Shown: positions 43,837-56,599 of the stretch, piece by piece | How positions within the stretch are numbered: position 1 is the first letter of the stretch | Layout: each line of letters opens with the position of its first letter | Assembly: GCA_021234155.1 (NCBI GenBank) | Contig: JAJEKV010000147.1 | Location: 497,910 to 561,909, forward strand | Direction of reading: 5' to 3' | Length of the DNA stretch: 64,000 nt | DNA from: Isoetes taiwanensis | Taxonomy: Eukaryota > Streptophyta > Lycopodiopsida > Isoetales > Isoetaceae | Notes under the pieces: model-generated | The model's input: only the letters and a program-made list of their open reading frames with translations | Told to the model about the DNA's origin: nothing | The model's database searches: none | Made by a program: the position numbers and the translations under genes

Positions 43837-45230
43837 CAATGCAAAATTTGTGTCTTCCTAAATCACATTTTGTTTCGTACTTTGTCTGATGGAAAGTGCT
43901 AAAAAGCTAGTTTGACCTTATAACTTTGTTCCAATTTTTCCTTCTTTCAAACTTCTGATAATAGCCTTGCTGCAGATTTGGCTCGCATAATAGATACACT
44001 CATATTCCTACTAGGTTGAATGCCACAAATCTGGCATAATATGAAGTGGCCTAACTAAGCAATAACATTAAGCACCTGCCATATGAAACTCAAGTAAATT
44101 GCAAGAATAAAGCATATTCATCCTATATGCTTCCAAATACACATTTGACGATTGTGTTTAACTGCCAAGGTGCATAGGGCGCTGGCTCCGCCAGCACTAA
44201 ATTCTTGTATGGGATAAAATGGTGGATGTGGTTATAAGGAGAGTAGTAACAATATGATCATATAAAAAAATTCTAGAGACTTCATAATGGCATTTAAGAG
44301 GGGTTTATAATCCACAACCATAAGAGGATGATGCTTCATGATTAGCATAATCAATGTTGACCAGGCTAGAACCAATTAATTATTTGTAGGCCTTGCAAGG
44401 GGATTAATAGGTTGAGGCTAATAGGCGTGCTTATCTAGAACTTTTCATCCTGAGTAAAACTAACACCTATGTGCCGCCCGAGGTTAAGAGCAGAAGTCCA
44501 AAGCCATAACGTTAATTAGGAGTGGGCTAAATATTATAAAAGTGATAAGATAATGAGAGAAGGAGGGTGAACCATTAATACCGGATCTTGAAATCCGAAG
44601 TGCATGGCACCCATTGTGTTGGAGAATGAATAAAACAGAAAAAGAAAAAGAAAAGAAAGGAAAAGGAATAGAAAAAAAAAGAAAAAAAAAAGGAATTATG
44701 AATATATGAAGAAAATACTAAGTGAAGAAAGTGTGTGAAACATTCCATATCGAAGAATCTAAGTTGAAGACCATTGTTGTAAGAAGAAATGTACTGATAT
44801 ACAAGACTTTAAGAGCACCATGAAATGCAAAGGCTTATGGACATCAAGTTCTCTATGAGTACTGCTGGTTGGCCTTGGTTATTAGTCTTTGTAGACTGCT
44901 AGTGAATGATTGGATGTGTGCTGGCCTGCGGTACTGGTCATATTAGTTGTGATGCAGGGTCCAATCGTATGTTGTGAAATTAAGGTTTGGGGCAATTAGA
45001 GAGTCTTGTTGTTGTACTAAGGTTAATAATATATATGCTCCTATTTATGTGGAATTGGAAATTTATACTTGTTTTTTTATGTTGCAGAATGTTGCGGTGT
45101 AATGTTGTATGGAGACACCCACTAGTAGGATGCTTTGTGGAGCTAAGAGAAGACTTGAAGAGGCAAGAAGAGTAGTTGTCCATTATTTCTGTGGAAAAAT
45201 GTAGATTATATGCCAATGTAGCAATTTTTA
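43837..45230. other. Unassigned AT-rich stretch
   Basis: No genes. It contains the Helitron-type end at 44181-44207 and a purine-rich low-complexity run (GA/A-rich) at about 44626-44697. A 62-codon ORF at 44987-45175 has no motif. Confidence 0.4.
44181..44207 (+). mobile_element. Candidate Helitron 3' terminus (CTTG)
   Basis: Hairpin GCTGGC-TCC-GCCAGC (44181-44195), then 8 nt (ACTAAATT), then CTTG and T. The spacing and the AAATT-CTTGT stretch match the end at 1722-1755. The body would lie to the left; its start is unknown. Confidence 0.4.
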
Positions 45231-45234
45231 CGGC

Positions 45235-45320
45235 TATGCCGTAGCCGGGTAATTACTGTGGAGGTTTTCCTCAAAACCCGAAAGGGCATGGTTTTAGTCC
45301 TAGCAGTAACCATTCTACTA
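45235..45320 (+). mobile_element. LINE C-type 3' untranslated fragment
   Basis: GAGGTTTTCCTCAAAACCCGAAAGGG...GGTTTTAGTCCTAGCAGTAA aligns with the hairpin block of the LINE C tail (31335-31390). The terminal TCCGTGGAC block and microsatellite are not present, so the copy is incomplete or diverged. Confidence 0.5.
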
Positions 45321-45900
45321 TGTGCATTAGCAAATCAATAATTGAGATACATGCATGGCATATTTTTAAGCTTGTTCAACATATGGGAACAAGAACCACA
45401 AGAGACATGGAACTGGTTGCACAATGTTTATTCTTGGCTAAGGAAGTATGCACATTTAAATGGAGAGATTGAATTGTGAAAATCCAAGGGCTAGGGTCAA
45501 AAGCCCCTTCTGAATGGAAGAGGCCCGAAGGCACGAAGGGAGGCAATGGATCAGGGTGGCCAGATTGGAAGGGGCAGACAGATCAGAGCATGAAAACCGA
45601 CTAGAAGAAGGAGGATTTGGGATCTGACAAAGAGGAGCCACGGATATGGTGGGGAGCAGACCAGCATGGCAGACATCCGGAAACAGTGGAGATCCTTCGA
45701 GGCAGTGCAGTTGGAGCAAACCAGAAGAGATAAGTCCAATGGATATTTTGTTATGAAGATCTGAAAACTATTGAATACAAATCTGCTTCATTATTCTATT
45801 CTCTGTGAGGCATTCGGTTTCTAGCATCTCATGAATGCAATTTATAAGTTATTACCTTCTGTTGAATGATGAATGTATCTTAAATCATTTGAAGAATTTT
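45321..45900. other. Unassigned stretch
   Basis: No motif found. A moderately GC-rich, purine-rich part at 45480-45730 has an open minus-strand frame (87 codons) without recognisable features. Confidence 0.4.
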
Positions 45901-45925
45901 GTACCCTGTTGTTCTTAAGTAAAGG

Positions 45926-46975
45926 ATGAGTAAATTCCTCAAGCATCGCTGGTGGGCCCGATCTTGTTATACTCTTGTTTTATTCATTGGACTACACCAC
46001 CATGTGCGAAACAGTATTCCGGTTCTCGGCAAAAGCGACAATGCAAAAGGTTTAAATTCTTTATCTTATAAAAATATTTTGCTTAATGAGATCGCAGATT
46101 GTTCCTCTATTTTTTCTGATAATTATCTTGAGAAAGATGGTCAAAACACTAACGATTTTGTTGATCTTTCAATGATTGACGATTCTATAGCCTCTGAGCT
46201 CTACTCTCAAAGAGGTCTGCTTATTCATTTGCCGGCAAAGTTTCTTCTTTGGGTGAGGTCAAATTCTGGTTAACCAAAGTCCAGAAGATTTCTATTCTGT
46301 CTATTCTTAAATTAGACAATAGGACTTTCCAAGTTCTCTGCAGGAATTCTAAAAGTGTTGAGTATATCCTTGAAAAAGAAGTTGGATCTCATCAATAACA
46401 AGGATTTTTATCTTATGAGATGGGATCCTTTATACTTCCCTGGTAAGTTTGGAGTTATTGTGACCACTAGTTCGATCACTTTCTCTAAATTGCCCCCCGC
46501 GATATGGCCTATCTCTCATATCCGGGGAATAGCAAATAATTTGAGACGCGTTATCAGCATAAATATTCCCCAAATGAACTTTCCAAACATTTGTATATCC
46601 AAAAGGATTGACTCAGACTGGAAGAAGCAGATCAAAATTAAGCCTTCAGAAGATATTTTCTGTGATCTGGATATCAGTAACTCCAAAGAGCCAATCCCCA
46701 ATCAGGATAAAGGGAAGAAAGTAGTGGACCAGGAGCCTGAGAAGCAGATCAATCGTGAATCCCCAAAAAAAAAAAAAAAAGTTAAAGTCTGGAAGCCTAA
46801 GCAGAAATGGGAGAAAGGCGAAAGTAGCAAATGTAATGAGAATCGGGATAATAATCTGAATGATCAAGTATTTGTGAGACCAAAGGAACCAAATGATCTT
46901 TCCTTTGATAAGAATTGGACTAAAAAATGTTGATCTTTCTATCAAGATCAACACGGGTAACAGACTCCCTCTAAT
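45926..46975 (+). pseudogene. LINE B1 ORF1 (DUF4283-type), frameshifted
   Basis: This is the ORF1 of a plant L1-like LINE, which coats the RNA. It starts at the ATG at 45926, shifts near 46273 and near 46370, and ends at 46933. Landmarks are SILKLDNRTFQVLCRNSKSV near 46300, DFYLMRWDPLYFPGKFG near 46405 and a lysine-rich C-terminus with an A16 run near 46766. It is broken off near 46975, where the poly-T side of another LINE (LINE A) begins; a homologous ending (GNRL motif) is found again at about 52025. Confidence 0.65.
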
Positions 46976-47303
46976 TTTATTTTTTATTTTTTTTTGAAGA
47001 ATATAAGAATATATTAAACCACTAGAATGCAATCAAGTACAATGATAAGTGTGGTGCTATGAAAATGAAGCGCCCATCATGATCCACAATCTGTAGGAAT
47101 GTCGACCAAAATGTCCCGCTTAACTGTGCCAGACAAGCTTGAGACTCGGTAAGCCTGCCACAACTTATGCCTCAAGATCGGAACCAACCGAAAAGGGCTA
47201 AGCACTGCATTCTGAAAGACCTTCGCTCCATTGCCCACCTGCTAGGAAGGACTCCCAAGAGAATCTTCTGACTGCATAGTGAAGTCCCAAAGAGGGCTCT
47301 CAC

Positions 47304-50300
47304 TCAGGACCAAGCTGCCCCTACCTCTGTGCATAGGACAAAGCAGTGCTCAATGGTCTCACGTCGCTTCCCACATAAAGGGCATGTTTCCGCAACTTGA
47401 GGCTTGAACCTGTGGACTCGAACATTCACCCTGAGGTTACGGTGCAAGATCTGCCACAAAAGGGTACGGATCTTAGGAGGAGGCAATGTATTCCACGCCC
47501 ACTTCCACATGGCGGGCCACTTACTCCCTGGAAGCTTAAGTGACCACTTATCTGAAGGCGACAGCGTGTCTCAAGGCGCTAGGAGCCCATGCCCGATGCT
47601 ACAAACCGAGATGCATCAAGTCCACTATCGACTTCCAAACGCGATTAACTTGAAAAGACAAGCGCAATGGAATAGCATTGGCAATTCCGCCCAAGTCCGT
47701 ATGTCCCCCACGCCCGAAGAATAAACCTCTCTCTAAAAACTCCCACGGCGCCAGATGACCCTCCCAATACTAGTCACGGATGGATGTTACCCCTGCAGCA
47801 ATCCATCGGCGCTGAGTACCTGGGTGTAGGGAAGAGGCCAAGGGAGATGCAGAGTCCAAGGGTACCCAGAGAAAGGGCGATGAGGCTACCATATACTGCT
47901 AGGGTCCAATGAAAAGAGAACCTTGACCACCTTCCGGGCCTTGGGATACCTTTAAGAAAAGGCAAAGCATGAGGGAATGGCGCGAAATCCTCAAGCAGAG
48001 CCCACGGCAACTGAGCCGGAATAGCTGGCTTCCTAAACACAATAGAGTGACGAAGCGACTGTACCAACAGAGCCAAACACGGGGATTGTTGCTCACGCAA
48101 CAACCGCCAGATGAATTTCGACACTAGAACCTTCGGTGCAACGACACATCCAAAGATACCCAAGCCCCCCGCGTGCGGGGGGACGCACACACTTCCAAAG
48201 ATGCGACCTTCACTGTAGCCCCCTCCTCATTCCCTCCCCAAACAAAATTGCGAATGGTGTCATCCAACTCCTTAACCACACTTTATGGCGCAAGTATGCA
48301 GGAGGCTTCGTAAACATGAGTGCTACAAGACCGACTTGGCTACCAGAATCCTACCAGCCATGGTGAGTTTATTTCCCCTCCACCAATTCAAATGCTGCTT
48401 AAGATTCTGTAATGTCTCCGCCCAAATTGCCCTAGCATTAATGTCCAAGCCAAATGGTATGCCTAACAGTTTGGCAGCTGTGTGTGGCGGTGTTAGAGCC
48501 CAGGGAAACTGACTCAACCACGCAGGAGGAGGTTCCTCCAGTACCCACATGGCCGAGCACTTCGACCAGTTAAACAAGCATCCCGAAGCTAAAGAAAAGG
48601 CATCCAAAATATTCTTGGCTGCCTGGAGATTGGACTCGTCTGCATGAAGAAAGAGGAATGTATCATCTGCAAATTGATTGCAAACCTGTTGCGACCCATC
48701 ATCCATGCGGAGACCTTGCACCACATTGTCAGCAACTGCCACCTGAAAAAGCTGAGAGAGAGCTTCTGCCACTATAGTGAACAGGAATGGGGCCAACGGA
48801 CATCCCTGCCTAATGCCTCGGCCCACAGAGAAGATTGAAGAGGTCTCACCCTGACACCACATTGTCGCCCTAGCAGACACGTGCAGCTTCATAACCGTTT
48901 CTCTGAAACTAGGCCCGCACCCAAAGGCCTGCATCATATCTGCCAAGAACTGCCAGCTAACACTGTCATAAGCCTTGGCAAAATCCAGCTTAAGAAAAAC
49001 AAGGGGCTGCCTCATCCTACGAGCCCAATGCACTCCCTCAAAAGCAGCAGCCACATTATGAAGAATGTTCCGCTGTGGTATAAAACCAGACTGCTCTCAC
49101 TAATGGCGTGAACTAGTATTGGCTTAAGCCTCTCAGCCAAAGCCTTAGCAATGATTTTATACACTACAGACAACAGAGTAATAGGCCTCCAGTCATTGAT
49201 GGTTTTAGGATGCTTACACTTGGGTATAAGTGAAATACAAATTGTATTCAGCAGAGGATGCATCGAGTTATTCCCCAAAAGATCCACATACACCTGCACC
49301 ATCGAGTCCCCCACCCATTCCCAGTACTTCTGAAAAAACTCCACTGGTATTCCATCCAACCCAGGACACTTATTCCGAGCCAACAGGCGGCATGCGTCCC
49401 CCAACTCCTGCCCTGTCAATGGCTCCTCTAAGCTCTGTCTTTGAAGGGCTGAGATTCTTGGCGATACCTTGGCCAGCACCAGCTCTTGAAAAACACTCTA
49501 TGAGGGAAGCGGGCTCTCCTTGAAAAATGTTTCATAGTGCGCTGCTACAAAGGCCTTGATAGCATCTGATTGCTGCAACAACACTCCCTGGGGTGTAACT
49601 ATGTCCGCCATGGCTGCTGCATACTTCTTCCTCGGCGGGCTGCTCGGAAAAAAAGACTTTAGAGCAAGTGTCGGTTGCTTCAGCCACGCGTCAAACCCGC
49701 TTTGACCCCGGCTGCGACACCTTGGCCTCCTCCTCAACCTCGATCGACGAAGCAGCACGCTCCACGCCAAGCCATCGAGACCCGCCCTCTAAGAGACTCC
49801 GGTTCGCATATAAGGCATCCAACTGCGGTATTTGAGCCAAAGCCTTTTGCCGCCCCATTCTTTCGTAAAACTGTTTTACCCTAGCCAATGTTTGTAACCA
49901 TTGCACTCATTCGGCGTCTCCGACCGAATATCTGGCGCCAAATGAGCTGGTGGGCCGTGAACTCTGGATCTGAAGAAAGGTTGTGTTAAGCTTAAAACCG
50001 ATCCGAGAGGCCGTGGTGGGTGGTCATGAAGCATTTGAATGATGCGGGGAGTGTGATCGAGAGGCAGGTGGCGAGAACATTCACCTTAGTGAAGGCTGGA
50101 GCATAATCCAAGACTGCTGGAGTGCCATAAACTCTATCCAGCCTAGAGTATGCCCTACCATGCCCCAGCCAATTATTGCACCAAGTAAAACTCTGATCCC
50201 CGGGAAGCTCTGTCAAACCCCACTCTTGCACAAGCCTAAGCCATTGGTCACGCTCAAAACTCTGTACAATATCTGAACCAATACTATGCCTGTCCTCTGG

Positions 50301-50750
50301 GAGCTCCACCATGTTAAAGTCACCAAGGACAAGCCATGTAGAACCCATACCAAAGGATTGGAGCTTATTTCGCAGTTGTGCCCATAAACAACCTCGCTGA
50401 GTGGCCCCAATTGGAGCATACACATTTACTAAGCCCCACTCAGACTGGCCCTCCTTCCATTTAATCACTGCCCACTGGCCCTGACTATCTGTGGCTGAAA
50501 AGGTTACATGTACACCTATTTTCCAACAAATCAAAGTACCTCCCCTGGCCCTGCCCGTTGTGGCAGCTGCAGCTACATACTGATTACCCAAGATATTCAT
50601 TAGGTTGTTAATATCGCCCCTGGCACATTTATGCTCCTGCAAACACAAGATATCTGGATTAAGATTCTTCACAGCCATGGTGAGACGTGCTCGCTTATTC
50701 GGAGAGGATTTGATGCCTCTCACATTCCAAGATAGAATTTTCTTATCCAT
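47304..50750 (-). pseudogene. LINE A ORF2 (endonuclease-RT), frameshifted
   Basis: ATG at 50750. The first 819 nt encode an intact-looking apurinic-type endonuclease: ILSWNVRGIKSS, LCLQEHK (catalytic Glu), GLVNVYAPIGA, VLGDFNM, SRLDRVYG, ending at a stop at 49992. The frame then breaks several times. Reverse transcriptase follows in 49479-48323 with ISLIPKCKHPKTINDWRPI, LKLDFAKAYDSVSW, GIRQGCPLAP and the catalytic FADDT at about 48673-48659. The zf-RVT knuckle (CPLCGKRRETIEHCFVLC) lies at 47304-47510. At least four shifts or stops separate these parts, so it is inactive. Confidence 0.9.
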
Positions 50751-51960
50751 GTGGGTCCTTGTGCACCAAGTGTTCAGGATTCCCTTGCAAAGCCTCACAT
50801 GCCTCCACACGATCAGCCCAGGAAGAAAAGTTCTGGACTACCTGATCAATCACCATTCGATCCACTTGAGGAGGGGCCAGCACAGTGGGCTGCAGATGAG
50901 CTAAATGACCCTCTTCAGGAGCTCTCCCCTGAGCTCGCCTCCTAGAAACAACATGTTGCCACCCTTCCTCTTTTTGCTGCAACTCTTCAATCTGTGCAAG
51001 TCTCCTACATACCTCGGGCTGCACCATACAAGAGGAGGGTTCAGGTTGTGTCTCTAGACTGCCCACCTGCTCCACAGCCTTCAACACAGGGGGAACAAGT
51101 GCAGAAGATGAAGGCGGCCCAATCACTATTTGCTCTGCCTGCTTGGGTGTTGAATGCAGATTATGCTGGTGAAATTGCTTAAGCGAGGGAAACATTGCCA
51201 AAAGCTCTCCCCCATTGAGCAAGTCCAACTGGAAGTAAGAATAATAATCACCACTCTTAACCACAAGACTCTGAGGTAACACTTCATCCGCCCGAATACC
51301 TACACATATCTGTGGTGCGCCCACAATCGAGTGCACTATGTGAGTTCCCAGGCCTTTGGCCATGGCCACTAGAAACTCAGGCACCATCATCTCTGGAGGC
51401 AGATCCCGGATTTGAAGCCAGCATGGCACTCTAACTGCAGTAGGCCTAGCAGAAGAGAAACCTGGAGCATAATGCTGGAACAAAACATAGGTCCCTCCCA
51501 TACGTGCCACTCCATGCGAGAGCAACTGCTCCACCGTGGCCTCAGAATCAACCATAATAAGAAAAAAATTATTACCCAGAGACTTCAGGGTCACATATGG
51601 AGGCAACCCCAGCCTCTTAAACTGAGCCCGTAGCCAGTACCCAAGCCTCTGCATATCCAAAAAGGCCCCAGTGAAATTGCCTAACACCGAAGATGCAACC
51701 AAATTCTCTGTATATTGCACATGCTTCTGGTGATTAATTTCTACAACAGGAGGTAATGATTTAAAAACTTGCTACAAATCCTTCTTATTATTCTGCTCTA
51801 AGATAAGCAGTGCCTCTGTCACCCTAGAACTTTTCTCTGCACTTTCTGCTTGCAACGGTTGCCTAATCCAATCAGAAAACCTAGGCCTGGAAAGACGGGC
51901 AACAGTGTCATTACCTTTCCATGCATGAGGAGCTGGGGCTCGTGGTGGTTGAGTTAATGA
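50743..51960 (-). pseudogene. LINE A ORF1 (DUF4283-type) with one nonsense codon
   Basis: One frame runs from about 51960 to TAA 50743-50745 with a single stop TAG at 51772-51774. The N-terminal part has PPRAPAPHAWKGND and FSDWIRQPL. The downstream 325-codon part has GAFLDMQRLGYWLRAQFKRL, YAPGFSS and VRVPCWLQIRDLPPE, the pattern of plant LINE ORF1 proteins. No CCHC finger is seen; the C-terminus is glutamine/arginine-rich. The last 8 nt overlap the ORF2 start in the string ATGGATAA, which may allow termination-reinitiation. Confidence 0.8.
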
Positions 51961-51964
51961 TGAT

Positions 51965-54900
51965 ACTGAAAGTTTAGATCTTATGCAAATGAAAAAGACT
52001 TTATTCAAACCTGTGATGATCTCGAATGGAAACAGATTAGCTATAAAAGAAGAGACAGGGGTAAGAAGGAGTAGTCTGGGCCGATCAGGGTTAGTCCTAG
52101 AGAATCAGCCATCCAATCTAAGTTGGCTAAGGGTAAATATTTAATTTTAAATGGATAAGTCCCTAAAGGTGATTATTTGGAATCTTCAAGGTAAGCGGTA
52201 TTAAGAGGGATCGTCCAAAGGTTTGTCTTTCTATTCACATCCCTGATATTTTGTTTATTCAAGAACATAAAATTCATGATCCTAACCATGAAAGGATCAT
52301 TTCAGGTACTCTCCCCCCTAATTATAAGGTGTGGTCTATTAGTGCTAGTGATTCTTCTGTGGGAATTGCCATTGCTTGGAGTCATAATACTAGCATTGAA
52401 GACATTTGTATGGTTAATGACTCCTTAGGCAGATGGCAAATTTTAGTTGGTACTATTGACCATTGTAAGATTGCCTTTACTAATGTCTATTCATAATCCC
52501 TCGGATACTAAGATTAACAACAGTTTAGGGAATCTAGATATTGATGAATTGTGGTGATATTAATATGGTTACTAATAGTTTTTATGAGAAACGGGAACTT
52601 CAGGCCTCTCCTTCCCTAAGAGAGTTGTGCTTGGAATGATTTTCTTGCTTCCCATAATCTTACCCTTGCTAGGACGAAGCCAAATTCTTTATTTGGTCTG
52701 ACCATAGAATTGATCCTATTTGTTGCCTCCATGATAGGTTCTACCTCAGCGAAAATCTGCGGGCAAGTAGTACAAGAGGAGAATTTGGAAGGTTATACCA
52801 TCTCTGACCATTTCCCTCAACAGAAGTAAATAATAAAAGCAAGAGGAAAGGCTATTTTAAGTTGAACACAAGCCTTTTAGAGCATGATGATTTTATGGAT
52901 CAGCTGGAGGAGATTATTGGCAGAACCCCTAAGCCTACTGGGACTGAGTGGTGGATGTCATGGTGGGTCAAGATTGTAAAAGATATAAAATGCTGGCTGA
53001 AAGTTTGGGGTAAAAATATTTACTACCAAAATAAAGCTCATCTGGATATCCTAAGGGCTAACCTTTGCAATGCCACCCTAGATCAGAAGGACAGCATTAA
53101 GAGGCAGATTGAGAGGGAAGAGCTCAAGATTGCTAAGGGATGGAAGATCAAAGCCAAAATCAAGGAAATCAAGGAGGATGAGAGGTGCAATTCAAAATAT
53201 TTTTTCACCAAGGCTAAGTGCAAAATTAAGAGGAATCATATTTACGATATGGTTGACAACACGGTTATCTCTAATGATAAAACTCTTAAGCAAGTAGCTG
53301 TAGGGTTTCTGTGATGCTAGTATTCAGATTTTTGAGGCAATCCTTAAAAACTCAAGATTTGTTGTCTTAATCAATGGTGAATGCAGCCCTTTCTTCTCTA
53401 TCAAAGAGGATTAAACAAGGTTGTCCTCCTGTCCCTTTCCTTTTCCTGATTGTAATGGAAGCTCTTCACAGTAATTTGGAAGGAGCTAAGAATTCTAACC
53501 TTATTAAGGGCCTAAGTCTTCCTAAGAACACTCAGATAGACCAAATCTTAATAGTCATTTTGCAGATGATACCTTCCTTTTGATCTCTATGGATGATGAC
53601 TCTATTGCTAATACTCAAAGGATATTAGAGAAGTTTGGAGAAGCATTAGGATGTAAGATCAATCTTGCCAAATCAGCCATCCACTCAAGGGATCAGCAGA
53701 AAGGTGAATATATGGCTAATCTATTGGGCTGTAAGTATGACTCTCCTAGCACTAAAGCAAAAATTTTGGGAATCCCATATGCCATTAGATGCAATGCTTC
53801 TGAGCTATGGAATGATATTATAGAGAAGTTCTATAAGAAGGTAGACACCCTTAATTCCAAATATCTATCTAAAAATGGTAGGGCTATAATAGCTAACTTT
53901 ATGATTTTAGCTTCTCATGTTTATCAATCCTCTGTTATTATTGCTCCTAGAAATGTTTCTTCTAAGTTGCAGAGTATTTTTGGCAGATTCATAGCGAGTG
54001 GTCAGAATAGAAGATCCTGGCACCCTGTCTCCATGACACAATGCTGTAAGCTAAGAAAGAATGGTGGTCTGGGAACTATTAACATTGAAAAAGCAAGGAA
54101 CAGCCTTGGCTGCCGAGTATCTCTATAAAGCCTGCCATAACCACATTAAGCATCCAGTTTCTGTCCTAATTAGGCATTATATTGGCAGATGCCACTCTTT
54201 CATTTGGAGATCTCTAAAGATGGATTTGCCTCATTCCATTTACTTTCCTTTCTCTGTTCCTACTAACACTCCAGGTATCATTAAAAAGTGGATTACAGTA
54301 TGGAGCCAGGTGAAAGCCATGTATACTTAGAAGGAGGGCCTTTCTAGGACTCAAACCATTTTCTGGAACCCAGCCTTGATTTTAAACAACCCTGGGATGT
54401 GTTTAGCCTGCCACTTCCCTGATCAGGCTAAGTTATGGAAAAGCAAGGGGATCAATTTGATTGATGATCTTTTTGATGATAATGGTATTTTTCCCTTTAA
54501 TAATTTGGTGCTTGCAGATGAGGGCATTCATAGTAGATATCTTTATGAAGCCGTACACTCTCGCACAGTTTTTGGTCCAACGAAAAAAACTCTTGACTTC
54601 ATAATGATATGGCTGGTTTCACTATCCGAAAAGCTTACAAGTTTCTCGTGAGAGATCAAACCGTCACTATTCACCAAAAGTGGAATATTCAGGCGAACAG
54701 ATGCTCTAAGAATCTGGAATTCATGTGGAGCAGCCCTATTAATCCAAAGATTAAATCCTTTATGTGGCAGTTTTGGCATAAGGCCTTGGCCACAAACTAT
54801 AAGAGGTTTAGATTATGTATGTCTAATTCTGATATTTGTGACAGGTGCCTTAATTCCAGGGAAGGTGAAGACCATCTCTTTAGAAAGTGCCTTTGGGCAG

Positions 54901-55475
54901 ACTGGAAGATTTCTTTCTACCTCTAAATCCAACTGATTGAAGAATCTACATTTTTTTTGGAGGATTTGGAAGGGCAGAAATCAATTCATCTTTGATTATG
55001 AGATTATTAACCCAAATGGCATCATTAAACAGGTTCTATATGATACGCACTGGATTCAAGAAGTTAACGCATAATTTGGCTATTGCAGGTACAATGTTTA
55101 TGCTGATCAGGAGGCTAAAATGGAAGAGAATGGATCTGAAGACCAATTCTGATTGGACAAAAGTCTTTGGAGCAGCAAATGGATAAGAACATGAAGACAA
55201 TTGTACATGCGGATGCTGTTGTGACCAGAGCTTGGACGTGCGAAGGGATTTTAGATGCTCAGCCAAGGATCCCAAAGGCCATTTCAATACGGCAATGGCG
55301 AAGAGATGCATGTGCATCTATTGCACCCTCTATGAAATCGTCAAGGGAAAAGCAAAGATAGGAACTTCCAATCTGAAATCTTGTTTCTGATATCACAAGA
55401 GCAGCTGAAATTTTATGATGCAAGTTGAAGAATGATCGAGACTTAGGCTTCTATAGCCTTCAAAAAAAAAAAAAA
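51965..55475 (+). pseudogene. LINE B2: end of ORF1, ORF2 and poly(A) tail, degenerate
   Basis: A second L1-like LINE on the plus strand. The C-terminal end of ORF1 (ISNGNRLAIKEETG) is at about 52010-52140. ORF2 starts at ATG 52151 (MDKSLKVIIWNLQG) and shifts at once, then continues as endonuclease with FIQEHKIHD (52254) and GIAIAWSHN. A connector rich in lysine follows (52862-53314), then reverse transcriptase with RIKQGCPPVPFLFLIVMEAL and FADDTFLLIS (about 53560), and a thumb (53580-54128). The zf-RVT knuckle (CDRCLNSREGEDHLFRKC) is near 54838-54895. A 14-A tail ends it (55462-55475). Multiple breaks; inactive. Confidence 0.88.
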
Positions 55476-55985
55476 CTCCTCCTTTAAATCTCTATAATTT
55501 TTGCAGAGCTTGGAGCTTTTAAACAGTCTTTTTTATGGCCTCATGTTTAGGGTTACACTTCCCTTGAAAAAAGTTTCTTTCTGTATATTTACCCATATAT
55601 AAATACATATATAGACAGCATTCAAAAAAAAAGGTATTGCATAAATTAATTAACAAAAGAAAATCATACCACAGACTCCAGACTCCAAAACAAATCTGTA
55701 GAGGGCTCAATTTTACTTAGAAAAGGAATTAGGGATTAACAAAATTTAAGCTAAGAATTTCAGCATAGCCAAAGCTAAGGACTTATATACCCCATAGTAT
55801 AACATTTATATAAAGACATAGATAGGTATAAATGGCTATAAGAAGGCCTTGGTAATACCAAAGGGTTTAAAATTGGGTCCCATTGTACACATAACATAGG
55901 GAGCGTAACACACTCTTCTTCTAAGAAAAGACAGACGTCATCCTCGGCATCGAGAAGTTAATCTAACATGATTAATTAAGCAGGT
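55476..55985. other. Unassigned AT-rich stretch
   Basis: Nothing recognised. Confidence 0.4.
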
Positions 55986-56440
55986 ATATTTCCAGGATGT
56001 AAGCCAAGATCTGAGAGCATTGAGCATTGTTTTTTTATATGTGGTCACCTTAGACATGTATGGGATGGGTTGTTCTTGCTTTTTCAGGAGTGCTTTTGGC
56101 AATGTATCCAAATACTTGGACGAAGTTACAAAGCCAGGCTTTTCATTTAACATAAGGTTGATTGTTATGAGCTATCTGAAAAAGACGGAGACAACTAGTC
56201 TTCAAAGGCTTGGATGTGGCAGATGGCCGTGTTCTCCAATATGCTTAAAAGGTAGCATTGCTAAGTGTATCATTGTTTGCACTTGCCCCTCGTAAGAGGC
56301 GCTTGATCTCTAAGGGGTATTTCACTCTTATGCTTTCACTCAGTGGATCCATCCTTATCCTCTGAGATTTTATTCCTATCTTTGCATTTGTATTTGACTT
56401 GTGATTAAATAAAGACTCACATCCTCCAACAAAAAAATGA
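55986..56440 (+). pseudogene. LINE ORF2 3' fragment (zf-RVT region)
   Basis: EHCFFICGHLRHVWDGLFLL near 56020-56080 is the C-terminal zinc-knuckle region of an L1-like ORF2. About 350 bp of untranslated sequence follows, with AATAAA at about 56408 and a short A-rich end near 56434. It is a 5'-truncated copy, which is the usual outcome of LINE insertion. Confidence 0.6.
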
Positions 56441-56599
56441 TTAACTACGCAAGCTATATCCAGCCAATGAAATTACAAGCATATCACCAATATTTATAAT
56501 TTCTCCATGTATTTAGATAGAAGACGTCCCCAGCTTAGGAAGCTTGAAGGAAGGAAATTCCATCCTTAAGTTTGCTTCTTCTTCACTTGCATACCTCCA

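Larger units (their letters stand above)
46976..51960 (-). mobile_element. LINE A, L1-like, nearly full length
   Basis: A minus-strand non-LTR retrotransposon about 5 kb long. It has an A-rich 3' end (T-rich on the plus strand, about 46975-46999), then ORF2 with endonuclease, reverse transcriptase and zinc knuckle, then ORF1. The 5' end is placed near 51960, where coding potential changes strand; whether the first residues of ORF1 are missing is unclear. No target duplication could be fixed. Confidence 0.8.

Noticed and set aside
44626-44697. Purine-rich tract as a polypurine tract of an LTR element
   Set aside because: No LTR-like TG start follows and it is simple low-complexity sequence.
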